57,622 nucleotides of DNA from Desulfobacterales bacterium (GTDB taxonomy: Bacteria; Desulfobacterota; Desulfobacteria; Desulfobacterales; UBA11574), in the NCBI GenBank assembly GCA_022340885.1, contig JAJDND010000070.1, positions 1 through 57,622 of the forward strand. The letters are read 5' to 3'. Position 1 is the stretch's first letter; each line of letters opens with the position of its first letter. A program made the translations under genes and the position numbers. A model generated the notes under the pieces. It saw only the letters and a list, made by a program, of their open reading frames with translations, did not search any database and had not been told where the DNA came from. Below, piece by piece: positions 1 through 8,808 of the stretch.

Positions 1-2961
1 GCCTGGGCCTGGGTAATGGATTCATCGATGGGTTTGGGCGCATGGGCCAGTCCGCACACAAAAACACCGTCCGTGGCAAAATCCACCGGCCGGAGCTTTA
101 CGTGGGCCTCGGCAAAAAATCCGTCGGCGTTCACCGGCACCTTGTACAGCTGTGCCAATGGATTCTCGGCCTCGGGCACCACCGCCGACGCCAGTACCAG
201 CAGATCCGGACGAATATCCATCATCCGTCCCAGTACCCGGTCCGTAAAACTCACCTTGAGACCGTCACCTTCGCTCACCACTTCAAGGGCCTTGTCCGAA
301 TTATACCGGATAAAACCGATGCCCGCCGATCGCGCCTCCCGAAATAGATCCTCTCGCAGTCCAAAGGGCCGCATATCCCGGTACAGGATAAACACATCCC
401 GATTCGGGTTCAGCGACTTCAGGGCCAGTGCGCTCTTGATGGACTGGGTGCAGCACACCTTGGAACAGTACGGCCGCTCCGGTATCCGCGACCCCACGCA
501 CTGGATAAACACCGCCGTGCCGGCTTGTCCCAGCGACGGGTCCTTGCCGATGAACCGCTGCTGAAGCTCGAGGCCCGTCACCACCCGTGGATCCTTGCCG
601 TATAAATACCCTTCGGGTTTGTACTCCGACGCCCCCGAGGCGATGATGGTCACCCCGTGTTCGATCACCTTGCTTGCGCCGTCCTGATAAACGGTGGTCT
701 TGAAATTGCCCACAAATCCATCCACCTGGGTGATCCTGGCATTCAAAAGCACTTCGATGTTGTCGTCCGATTGAACCGCATCAGTCAGTTCCGCCAGGTA
801 TCCCTGGATGTCTTCTCCCCGCCACGTCTCGTGAAGCTGACGGGCCCGGCCCCCCAAGACATCTGTCTTCTCGATCAGCGTGGTGCGATACCCCTGGGCC
901 GACATGGTCCGGGCCGTTGCCATTCCTGCAACCCCGCCCCCGATCACCAGCGCAGACTGGGTGATTCCCATGGTCGATTCCGTCAGCGGCTCCAGCAGCC
1001 GTGCCTTGGCCACCGCCATCCGAACGATGTCTTTGGATTTTTCCGTGGCTTTTTCCGGGTCGTCCTTGTGGACCCAGGAGCACTGGTTCCGGATGTTTCC
1101 CATCTCGAACAGATACTTGTTGATCCCCGCGTTGATCAGCGTCTCCTGGAACAACGGCTCGTGGGTCTTGGGCGTGCACGCCGCCACCACCACCCGGTTC
1201 AAACGGTGCTCCTGGATCACCTCCGTCATCTTGTCCTGGGTGTCCTGGCTGCAGCTGAACATGTTCTCTTCCACATGCACCACTCCGGAAAGACTTTTGG
1301 CGAATTCCGCTACCGCCGGTACATCCACGGTCCCCGCGATATTGGTCCCGCATCGGCACACAAATACCCCGATCCGCGGCGGCTCCCCGCGCACATCCGT
1401 TTCTTCGGGTATCTCCCGGGTCTTGGTCAATGTCCACCGCACATCCGAAAGACGGCTCCCCGCCACCCCGGCCGCCGCGCTGGAATCGATCACCGACGTC
1501 GGGATGTCCTTGGGTCCCTGGAATATGCCGCATACGTAGATCCCCGGACGCGAGGTCTCAACCGGCGAAAAACTCCCGGTCCTGGCAAAATTGTAATGGT
1601 TCAGCTCGATCCCCCACTTTTCAGCCTGTTTGGCCGTCTCCGCCGAGGCGCTCAGCCCCACCGACAGCACCACCATGTCGAATTCTTCTTCCACGCGCCG
1701 GCCCGCCTCGTCCACGTACCGGATCACCTGCATCCCGGTCTCTTCGTTGGGCACCACGTTCGTCACACGGGATTTGATGAACCGAATCCCCGATTCGTCT
1801 TTGGCCCGGTTGTAATAGCGCTCGAAATCTTTCCCGAAGGTTCGCATGTCGATGTAAAACACCGCCGCATCCAGCCCGTTGCCGCTGTGCTCCTTGGCCA
1901 GCATGGCTTCTTTTACCGCGTAGGTGCAGCACACCCCCGAACAGTATCCCCTGGCCCCCAGATGCACGTCCCTGGACCCGATGCACTGGAGCCACGCGAT
2001 CTTTTTTGGCTCCTGGTGGTCCGACGGCCGAACCATGTGGCCCCCGAACGGTCCCGATGCCGACAGAATTCGCTCGAATTCCATGGACGTCACCACGTTG
2101 GGATGGCGGGTGTAATTGTAGGTGTCGTGCTGTCCCGGGTCATACACCTCCGCACCCGGCGCCAGGATGACGGACCCCACCTTGACCTCTATGGTTTCGT
2201 CCTTTTGGGTATGGTCAATGGCATTGACCCCGCAGAATTCGGCGCAAATTTTGCACATGCCGGTTTTGAAGTGTACGCATTTGGTGCGGTCGATCACCGG
2301 TGTGTTGGGCACCGCCTGGGCATAGGGAACATAGACCGGTTTTCGGCCTTTCAACCCTTCGTCGTATTCGGAAGGGATGGGTTTAAGGGTATGTTCGGTG
2401 ACATGCTTCTGGATTTTCTCCATAGTAATATGCCCTGTGGGGCAGACAAATGCGCACGCTCCGCACGCGATGCAGACATCGGTCTGAACATGAAACGGCG
2501 TATCGACTTTAAATTCCACACCCCGCCCGGTCAGGCTGATGGCGCCGCTTCCCATCCTGTCACAAACGCGCGTACAGAGACCGCACAGAATGCAATCATC
2601 GTCTTCGGTTTTAAACCGCGGTTCTTTTATGCCATATTGCTCCGCCAGTTTCTTGACAACGGGAACGTCCGGGCAACGGGCCAGCAGCATCTCCACGATA
2701 ACTTTGCGAATTTGGTGGATATCCTCGGTATCGGTTTTGATCTCCATACCTTCCCAGATGGGATAGTTGCAGGACGTAACGTATTTGATGCGCCCGCCGT
2801 AGTGCATCTCCACGATACACAGCCGACACATCCCCGCAGGTTCCAGGGCCTTGTGGTAACACAAGGTCGGGATCTCGACCCCGTACTCCTGGGCGACCTG
2901 GAGAAGATATTGTCCTTCCTTTCCTTGAACTTCCTTGCCATTGAGCGTAAACGCAATCATA
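1..2961 (-). CDS. NuoG-type iron-sulfur head fused to HdrA-like flavoprotein (partial, runs off left edge)
   Basis: The minus-strand frame is open from the ATG at 2961 to base 1 (987 codons seen, no stop), so the 3' end is outside the window. Residues 1-70 form a NuoG/HydA-like [2Fe-2S] domain (C34, C45, C48, C64). Two [4Fe-4S] motifs follow (C123/126/129/133 and C163/166/169/173). From about residue 196 the sequence is HdrA-like: it starts after the usual first HdrA ferredoxin, has another cysteine group (C228/236/239/243), then an HdrA-type GVFVCRCGTNI segment near 530 and a second flavin GxGxxG fold near 672. The N-terminal HdrA GxGxxG and Cys/Sec region is absent before residue 250; it is found instead in the separate short gene at 5512-5898. 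It is last in an operon with NuoF- and NuoE-like genes, 26 bases after the NuoF-like stop. Likely role: flavin/iron-sulfur electron hub of an Hdr-Nuo complex. Function is inferred. Confidence 0.85.
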
Positions 2962-2987
2962 GGGATTAACCTTTTTATGTCCTAAGA

Positions 2988-4883
2988 TTATTTGACGACA
3001 ATTGCATCGAATTTACATCCGTCATAGCAAATGCCGCATTTGATGCATTTTTCCCTGTCCAGACGATGAACCTTTTTCTTTTCACCAGATATGGCCTGTT
3101 CCGGGCATTTTCGGGCGCATAAGGTGCAGCCCGTACATTTTTCCGCGTCGATTTCATAATAAAAAAGCGGCTTGCAGACGCCCGCCGGGCATTTTTTATC
3201 CCTGATGTGGGCTTCATATTCATCCCGAAAATAGCGGATGGTGGTGAGCACCGGATTCGGGGCCGACGTCCCCAGGCCGCAAAGGGATGCTTTTGCTACC
3301 ATATCACCGATTTCTTCCAGCAGTTCGATATCCCCTTCTTTTCCGTCCCCGGCGCAAATATCCGTCAACACCTGCAGCATATGTTTGATCCCCTCCCGGC
3401 AGGGATTGCACTGACCGCACGACTCTTCCTTGAGGAAATCGAGGAAATAGCGGGCCACGTCCACCATGCAGGTGTCCTGGTCCATGACGATCATACCGCC
3501 GGAACCCATCATGGAACCGACCTGGGTCAATTCATCGAAATCGACCCCCATATCCAAAAACTGTTCCGGGATGCATCCGCCGGAAGGACCGCCGGTTTGA
3601 ACCGCCTTGAATTTTTTCTTTTTTGGAATCCCGCCGCCGATATCATAGATAATGGTCCTTAAGCTCGTCCCCATGGGCACTTCCACCAGACCGGTGTTCA
3701 CCACTTTTCCAACCAGGGAAAAGATCTTGGTTCCCTTGCTGCCTTCCGTGCCGATGGAAGCAAACCAATCGGCGCCCTTATTGATAATGACCGGCACATT
3801 GGCCCAAGTCTCTACATTATTCAACAGGGAAGGATTCTCTCGAAAGCCCTTTTCCACGGTATGGATATATTTTGCCCTCGGCCGGCCGGGATTGCCTTCC
3901 AGAGACGCCATCAATGCAGTGGACTCACCGCAGACAAAGGCGCCGCCGCCCCGGCTGATATGGATATCATAATCAAAACCCGAACCCAGAATATTTTCTC
4001 CCAGAAGCCCCAGTCTCCTGGCATTTTTTAACGCGAATGAAAAGTTCTTTACCGCCAGAGGGTACTCGTGGCGCACATAAACGTATCCTTCATGGGACCC
4101 CACGGCAATGGCGCCGATGATCATCCCTTCCAGAACGCTGTGGGGGTTTCCTTCCAGCAGGCTCCGGTCCATGTATGCGCCGGGATCTCCTTCATCTGCA
4201 TTGCAGATAACGTATCGATCTCCCGCATGCCGGGCACACGTCGCCCATTTGATGCCGGTGGGAAATCCGCCGCCCCCGCGGCCCCTTAAGCCTGACTTCT
4301 TAACCTGGTCGATAATGTCGCCGGGCGTCATATCGAAAAGCGCTTTTTCTAATGCCGAATACCCCCCCACCGATATATAGTCTTCGATGCTGGTGGGATC
4401 GATCAGACCGTTGTTTCCGAAGATGATTCTTTTCTGGAGCTTGTAAAACGGAACATCGTGTTCGTGGGAAATTTTTTGTTTGCTGGCAGGATCTTTGAAA
4501 ACCAGGGATTTGACCAGATTGCCGTTTTTAATGGTTTCCTCCACGATATCGGGGATGTGGTCTTCTTTGACCTGGGGATAAAATATGCCTTCGGGATGGA
4601 TGACCAGAATCGGTCCTTTTTCACAAAATCCGTGACAGCCCGAAAGTTTCACCTCGACATCGTCTTGAATGCCGTGTTTGGCCAGTTCCGCTATCAGCGC
4701 TTTATGAACTTTTGCCGTTCCGTAAGCGCCGCAACCGGAACCCGCGCAAAGGGAAATCAACCGTTTTCCTTTTTCCCGGCTCATTACCTGAAGGGAATTT
4801 CTCAGTTCTTCCAAGGCTTCTTTATTTTCTAATTTTGCCGTAGCCTGATCCGGCCTCGTTTTCTCCATAGGTTTAAGAGACAT
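2988..4883 (-). CDS. NuoF/HydB-like NADH-binding flavin iron-sulfur subunit
   Basis: 631 residues. A thioredoxin-like [2Fe-2S] domain opens the protein (C46-x4-C51-x31-C83-x3-C87). The FMN/NADH-binding core has the glycine-rich GLRGRGGGGFPTG at 198-210 and the ICNADEGDPGAYMDR segment near 226-240. The NuoF [4Fe-4S] site is C489/C492/C495 plus C535. Two C-terminal ferredoxin motifs follow (C583/586/589/593 and C613/616/619/623). This is the architecture of NADP- or NAD-dependent hydrogenase beta subunits and BamH-like proteins, not of plain complex I NuoF. The start ATG overlaps the end of the upstream NuoE-like gene by 11 bases, so translation is probably coupled; a second ATG five codons in is also possible. 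Expected to connect the Hdr complex to NAD(H). Confidence 0.92.
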   Translation of the reverse strand: MSLKPMEKTRPDQATAKLENKEALEELRNSLQVMSREKGKRLISLCAGSGCGAYGTAKVHKALIAELAKHGIQDDVEVKLSGCHGFCEKGPILVIHPEGIFYPQVKEDHIPDIVEETIKNGNLVKSLVFKDPASKQKISHEHDVPFYKLQKRIIFGNNGLIDPTSIEDYISVGGYSALEKALFDMTPGDIIDQVKKSGLRGRGGGGFPTGIKWATCARHAGDRYVICNADEGDPGAYMDRSLLEGNPHSVLEGMIIGAIAVGSHEGYVYVRHEYPLAVKNFSFALKNARRLGLLGENILGSGFDYDIHISRGGGAFVCGESTALMASLEGNPGRPRAKYIHTVEKGFRENPSLLNNVETWANVPVIINKGADWFASIGTEGSKGTKIFSLVGKVVNTGLVEVPMGTSLRTIIYDIGGGIPKKKKFKAVQTGGPSGGCIPEQFLDMGVDFDELTQVGSMMGSGGMIVMDQDTCMVDVARYFLDFLKEESCGQCNPCREGIKHMLQVLTDICAGDGKEGDIELLEEIGDMVAKASLCGLGTSAPNPVLTTIRYFRDEYEAHIRDKKCPAGVCKPLFYYEIDAEKCTGCTLCARKCPEQAISGEKKKVHRLDREKCIKCGICYDGCKFDAIVVK

Positions 4884-5355
4884 TTTCGTTATACCCTTTA
4901 ATGGTTTTTACCGCAGTGGCCCTGTCAAGACCGCCGTGGGTCTCCTGATTGACCGTAATAACAGGTCCCGATGCGCAGCATCCGATGCACCGAACCGCTT
5001 CCAGGGTGAACAACAGGTCATCGGTCGTCTCACCTTCTTTGATGTGAAGATGATCCTGCAATGCATCCATAATCTTATCGGCGCCCCGCACGTGACAGGC
5101 GGTTCCGGTACAGACGTTTACAATATATTTGCCTCTGGGCTCCAGACTGATGGTTTTGTAAAACGTGGCGACACTGTAAACCAAGCTTTTTCGCACACCC
5201 AGCTTCTCGACCAAAACAGGAATCACTTCCGGCGGAACATAATTATACATATCGCTGATATCTTGCATGATCATCAGCAAGGCTTCCCGGCTGGCATCAT
5301 ATTTTTCGATAATTCGGTCGATTTCATCCCAATCGATGGTTGCTATATTCTCCAT
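4873..5355 (-). CDS. NuoE-like [2Fe-2S] thioredoxin-fold subunit
   Basis: 160 residues, normal for the NuoE/HydC family. The [2Fe-2S] ligands are visible as C82-x4-C87-x35-C123-x3-C127. The ATG at 5355 was chosen over one 18 codons upstream because AAGGAG lies 10 bases before it and the protein then begins where NuoE homologues do. It sits between the short HdrA gene (157-base gap) and the NuoF-like gene (11-base overlap). NuoE and NuoF usually form a soluble NADH-oxidising pair, and the same pair plus a NuoG-like protein occurs in Bam (benzoyl-CoA reductase) clusters as BamGHI. Its role here as part of an Hdr-linked NADH module is inference. Confidence 0.92.
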   Translation of the reverse strand: MENIATIDWDEIDRIIEKYDASREALLMIMQDISDMYNYVPPEVIPVLVEKLGVRKSLVYSVATFYKTISLEPRGKYIVNVCTGTACHVRGADKIMDALQDHLHIKEGETTDDLLFTLEAVRCIGCCASGPVITVNQETHGGLDRATAVKTIKGYNENVS

Positions 5356-5511
5356 AAATATCAAACTCCTTGGCTTAACGTCATTGCAGAAAATGAAGCG
5401 TTGCGGCATTAAAGCGAAAAGGTTCCGCGTCCGGCTTCCGCTTGGGGCTTAATTATCTTAAACCCCGTCGAACATGACTCGCAGAACAGCTCCCGCGCAG
5501 CGCATGCCGGG

Positions 5512-5898
5512 TCATCCAACCTGGGCGTCATACATTACCGGACAGTTTTCGACGCAGGCGCCGCATCCGGTACAAAGATCCATGTCGATGCTCCGCGCGC
5601 GCTTATTGATCTTTACCGTGAAATTTCCCTCCTCACCTGAAATGCTCTCAACATCCGCAAGGGTAATGAGCTCGATGTTGATGTGCCGGCCGACCTCGAC
5701 CAGTTTGGGAGAGATAATTCACATGGCACAGTCGTTAGTGGGAAAGGTCTTGTCCAACTGCGCCATAATTCCGCCGATAGAGCCGGATTTTTCGACGAGA
5801 TACACATAATAACCGGCATTTGCCAGGTCCAGCGCGGCCTGCATTCCCGTAATGCCGCCGCCGACCACCATTACCGCTCCGGTCTTTTCGTTTGACAT
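5512..5898 (-). CDS. hdrA: Short HdrA N-terminal half with in-frame UGA (selenocysteine)
   Basis: Reads as 128 residues if the in-frame TGA at 5719-5721 (codon 60) is selenocysteine. It begins with an FAD Rossmann motif ([13 protein letters not shown] at 11-23), then TNDCAM[15 protein letters not shown], the HdrA segment where other HdrAs carry Cys or Sec beside the flavin, and one ferredoxin motif ([12 protein letters not shown]). It ends at a TGA just after that motif, where full HdrA would continue. The missing continuation is present in the large gene at 1-2961. RBS AGGAG lies inside the end of hdrB, whose stop is 3 bases before this ATG, so the two are tightly coupled. An 18-base hairpin 15 bases after the UGA resembles a bacterial SECIS. 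Alternative: a decayed hdrA remnant, but the clean coding sequence and matched split argue against that. Confidence 0.8.
5686..5703 (-). promoter_or_regulatory. Putative bacterial SECIS hairpin for short HdrA
   Basis: In the mRNA sense the hairpin is CUGGUCG-AGGU-CGGCCGG, seven pairs (two of them G-U) closing a four-base loop that contains GGU, as in the SelB-bound loop of E. coli fdhF. It begins 15 bases after the UGA, and the loop lies 22 bases after it, within the range reported for bacterial SECIS elements. It lies inside the coding sequence, as bacterial SECIS elements do. Confidence 0.6.
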
Positions 5899-5901
5899 GT
5901 T

Positions 5902-6774
5902 TTACTCCTGATTTAAAAAGGATGTGATATCCGTGATATCGATCTCATTCATGTGGATTCCCAATGTTTGCTCATCGATGCCCAAACACAGGCCGAGAAG
6001 CTGTGGATAGACAATGGATGCAAGGGCGTCGTGGCCGTTTTGAGAAATCATCATTTTCTGCACATGGTCGAACTGCAGCTGGCAGTAAGGACAGGCCGCG
6101 CACAAATAATCGGCGCCGGCTTTTTTCCCGTTTGCCAGTTTTTTGGCGGTTATGCTCATGGAGAGGTCGTCATTGACCCCGAGCAGCGGGGCCCCGCAGC
6201 AATCCAGTTTGTTGTTGTAATTGACGCTTTTTGCGCCTGTGGCTTCGACCAGCCGGTCGAACAAGGACGGCGCAATGGGATCGTCGAATTGGGTCACTTT
6301 GCTCGGTCGCAGTGCATGACATCCGTAATGGGTCGCTATCTTGAGGCCTTTAAAAGACTGCGTCATATGATTTTTGATCTCATCGAGCCCCACATCATGA
6401 TACAATACGGAAAGAAAATGCTGGACTTCAATGTTGCCTTCATACTGCAGGCCTTTTTGAGCAAGTTCCTTTTTGATCTCTTCCTGTAGATCCCCTTCTT
6501 CCTTTAAAAATTGTTCGGCCTCTTTCAGATTCCCGAAACAGCACTTGCAAAGGGCCATCATGTTCAAGCCCGATTTTTCGGCCCTCGCCAGATTCTCCGA
6601 TGCACTGAGAAGAAAGGCTTTCCGGTCGAAATTACGCACGGGATATCCACAGCACTTGAAGTCTCGGTTATCGATCAGCTGGACACCGAGCTGTCGCAGA
6701 ACCGCCCTGGAGGCGCTGTCATACTGAACGACTCTGGCAGGTATGTTACATCCTAAAAATAATGTGTATTTCAT
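5902..6774 (-). CDS. hdrB: HdrB-like CCG-domain subunit
   Basis: 290 residues with two complete CCG (cysteine-rich) domains: C9, C41-C42, C76, C79 and C152, C192-C193, C228, C231. In methanogen HdrB these ligate noncubane [4Fe-4S] clusters that reduce a heterodisulfide. The substrate in bacteria is unknown; a thiol/disulfide or protein partner is possible. Length and both cysteine sets match HdrB, with no sign of decay. It lies 46 bases after the membrane iron-sulfur gene and 3 bases before the short HdrA. The neighbouring membrane protein supplies HdrC-type clusters, so the HdrBC pair appears membrane-tethered. Confidence 0.93.
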   Translation of the reverse strand: MKYTLFLGCNIPARVVQYDSASRAVLRQLGVQLIDNRDFKCCGYPVRNFDRKAFLLSASENLARAEKSGLNMMALCKCCFGNLKEAEQFLKEEGDLQEEIKKELAQKGLQYEGNIEVQHFLSVLYHDVGLDEIKNHMTQSFKGLKIATHYGCHALRPSKVTQFDDPIAPSLFDRLVEATGAKSVNYNNKLDCCGAPLLGVNDDLSMSITAKKLANGKKAGADYLCAACPYCQLQFDHVQKMMISQNGHDALASIVYPQLLGLCLGIDEQTLGIHMNEIDITDITSFLNQE

Positions 6775-6820
6775 AATGATATCCTTATTTACCGGTTCAT
6801 TTTGAATTCTTCAAACCCCT

Positions 6821-8638
6821 TTATGAAGGTACCGCCTCTTCTTCTAAAGGTGCGGCGACTTCTTCCGAAGGCGCAACTTCTTCCCCTGCCGTTTTGCATG
6901 TATTTTTAACGGCAAGATTTTTGAGCTGATAGAGAACATCCGTCACCTTCACATTTTGCGGGCAGTGCTCCTGGCATTGAAAACAGGTCACACAATCCCA
7001 AAGCATCCGGGGACCGGCGGCCATTTCCGTAAGACCCAACGCGAGACAGTTCATGATTTGATGGGGCAAAAGACCCAATGCCTCCTGTGGATTTTCAAAG
7101 TGCATCACCACCGGACATACGGTGGTGCAGTTCTGACATCCAAAGCAATATGAAAAGGTCGAAACGCCCGGCAGCTGACTCGCGATATCGCCGCCGTCTC
7201 TTTTGGAAAGCGAGATCGGGGTGGTTTTATCCATCACCTGTTCAAAATTACCGGCCACCGCGCGGCTCGCCGTTTCTATGGGGCTTCGGTAACCATCGGC
7301 GGCGATGCTGTCCCGATTCAAACCGCGATAAAAAGAATACGGAGACAGTGTCAGGCATTCCGGAACGCCTCTTTGGATCAGATCTTCTCTCACATTGAAC
7401 CACAATTCTTTGAGATTGATGCCGGAGGGACAGACCACCGTACACCGGTCGCAGTTCGTGCAAAGATAAACCCCTTCCTGAATGGCCTGCAGTTTTTCAT
7501 CGGAAAGTTTTTTTCCTCTGGCCATGGCTTTTAAAAAGGACATCTTCTCTGCCGGCAGAATATATTCATTGCCCAGGACATCAAAAGCCGTCGATGCCGA
7601 GCACCGCCGGCTGCAGGTGCCGCAATGGGTGCAGGCATCCAGTTCCATAACCTGTCGTGTGACGATGTTCGCAGGGTTTGCCGTTTCCTTTACCATGACC
7701 GCGTTGGCCAGCAAGCTCACCGGCGTGGATATGATATGAAACATCTTGGAAAAGGGAAGATACGCCAGACCGATAAAGCACGCCAGAAAATGGATATACC
7801 ACAGGATGTTCGCAGCCCCGGCTTTATCCAGAGCCAGCGCAAAGGGGGTTATGGATTTGGCGACCGCATACCCGGTAAACGCATATTTCGGTCTGGAATG
7901 GCAGTCGGCACAATAGGACACGTTGTCTTCCTGCCCCTGCTCCAGGACATCCGCGTCAAAGGGTGGTTTGACATGGGGGGAGACAAGGGCGTAATTTTGA
8001 ACCCAGTAACTTTCAAGGGCTGCGATTTCATCGGCGTCATCGGGTTGGCTGAGCCCCGCGTAATCGCTCACCATGTTCTGAAATGACGTATCAGATGTAA
8101 TTTTAACACCTTCCAAAATGATGCCCGAAAAAATAATTACCGCCACGATGAGTATGGCATAGACATCCATGCCACCGGTTTTAAGCCGCGGCACTTTGAA
8201 TATGAACCGCCGGAATATCGCGATAACGATACCGACCAGCACCATGAAACCGAAAAGATCTCTTAGAAACATGTAGGGATTGACGGTGGAATGATAATTG
8301 GAAAATAGCTTTTTGGTAATGATCGGATCGAGGGCGTGCATCAACAAAAGCAATATAAATCCCCAGTACACAAGCATGTGCATTACCCAGCGCAGAAAAT
8401 CTTCCTTCAACGTTCTTCTTTGAAGCAGTACATCCAGGATAAATGCCTTGATAAGGGTGAAAATTTTTGAACTGAAAACAACACCGGCAATTCCTTTGGC
8501 CGCCGCAGAAAATCTCTGAGAGGTTGTGTAGTCCTGGGCTGATATGCCGATTTTCCGTGAACACCAGGTATAGGCCTTATAAATCAGTCCCAGAATAAAA
8601 ATGCCGAGAGAAATATAAAGAAGCACATTAAAAACCAT
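6821..8638 (-). CDS. Membrane b/c-heme protein fused to HdrC-like four-cluster iron-sulfur domain
   Basis: 605 residues. Hydrophobic helices lie near 5-22, 84-102, 125-142, 160-176 and 279-302. Histidines within or beside them (H87, H101, H283, H301) could ligate b hemes as in NarI/DsrM/HdrE proteins. A loop between helices holds one c-type heme motif, C243-A-D-C246-H247. The C-terminal half has four [4Fe-4S] motifs: C336/339/342/346, C393/396/399/403, C498/501/504/508, C549/552/555/559, arranged as two HdrC-like pairs. The tail is acidic and low-complexity. It is first in the operon behind a strong-looking promoter. The domain order (heme domain first) is opposite to QmoC, so it is not simply Qmo. 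Likely moves electrons between a quinone or periplasmic heme and HdrB. The exact family name is uncertain. Confidence 0.88.
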   Translation of the reverse strand: MVFNVLLYISLGIFILGLIYKAYTWCSRKIGISAQDYTTSQRFSAAAKGIAGVVFSSKIFTLIKAFILDVLLQRRTLKEDFLRWVMHMLVYWGFILLLLMHALDPIITKKLFSNYHSTVNPYMFLRDLFGFMVLVGIVIAIFRRFIFKVPRLKTGGMDVYAILIVAVIIFSGIILEGVKITSDTSFQNMVSDYAGLSQPDDADEIAALESYWVQNYALVSPHVKPPFDADVLEQGQEDNVSYCADCHSRPKYAFTGYAVAKSITPFALALDKAGAANILWYIHFLACFIGLAYLPFSKMFHIISTPVSLLANAVMVKETANPANIVTRQVMELDACTHCGTCSRRCSASTAFDVLGNEYILPAEKMSFLKAMARGKKLSDEKLQAIQEGVYLCTNCDRCTVVCPSGINLKELWFNVREDLIQRGVPECLTLSPYSFYRGLNRDSIAADGYRSPIETASRAVAGNFEQVMDKTTPISLSKRDGGDIASQLPGVSTFSYCFGCQNCTTVCPVVMHFENPQEALGLLPHQIMNCLALGLTEMAAGPRMLWDCVTCFQCQEHCPQNVKVTDVLYQLKNLAVKNTCKTAGEEVAPSEEVAAPLEEEAVPS

Positions 8639-8734
8639 TAATCATTCCTCCAAAATTTCGCTTAAAGGATAGGCGGGATTAAACATTGTCATCACTCGAT
8701 CCTCGATTACCGGATTACGTATTTTAAAAGATTT

Positions 8735-8763
8735 TTAATATAAAGCGACTGAAATTTTGTCAA
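8735..8763 (-). promoter_or_regulatory. Sigma70-like promoter of the Hdr-Nuo operon
   Basis: On the minus strand a perfect TTGACA (8763-8758) and TATTAA (8740-8735) are separated by 17 bases, in an AT-rich stretch about 95 bases upstream of the first operon gene. No other comparable promoter is seen between the genes of the operon. Confidence 0.6.
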
Positions 8764-8808
8764 ATGATAATTCGTAAATTTTAATACAATATACCGGTTT
8801 TTTTTAAA

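Noticed and set aside
657-2969. A 770-codon open frame on the plus strand
   Set aside because: It is the antisense shadow of the long minus-strand NuoG/HdrA gene; its translation is rich in His, Arg and Pro and shows no domain, while the minus frame has clear iron-sulfur and flavin motifs.
5410-5511. Continuation of the short HdrA through a second UGA at 5512-5514
   Set aside because: The following 17 codons to TAA show no HdrA-like sequence, and no hairpin at a suitable distance was evident.
5512-5898. Reading the in-frame TGA as a nonsense mutation and calling a pseudogene
   Set aside because: The codon falls on the known Cys/Sec position of HdrA, a SECIS-like hairpin follows, selA is nearby, and the sequence after it is clean.
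6821-8638. Calling the membrane protein QmoC
   Set aside because: Its heme domain precedes the iron-sulfur part, it has four cluster motifs and a CxxCH, and no qmoA/qmoB or aprAB genes are adjacent.
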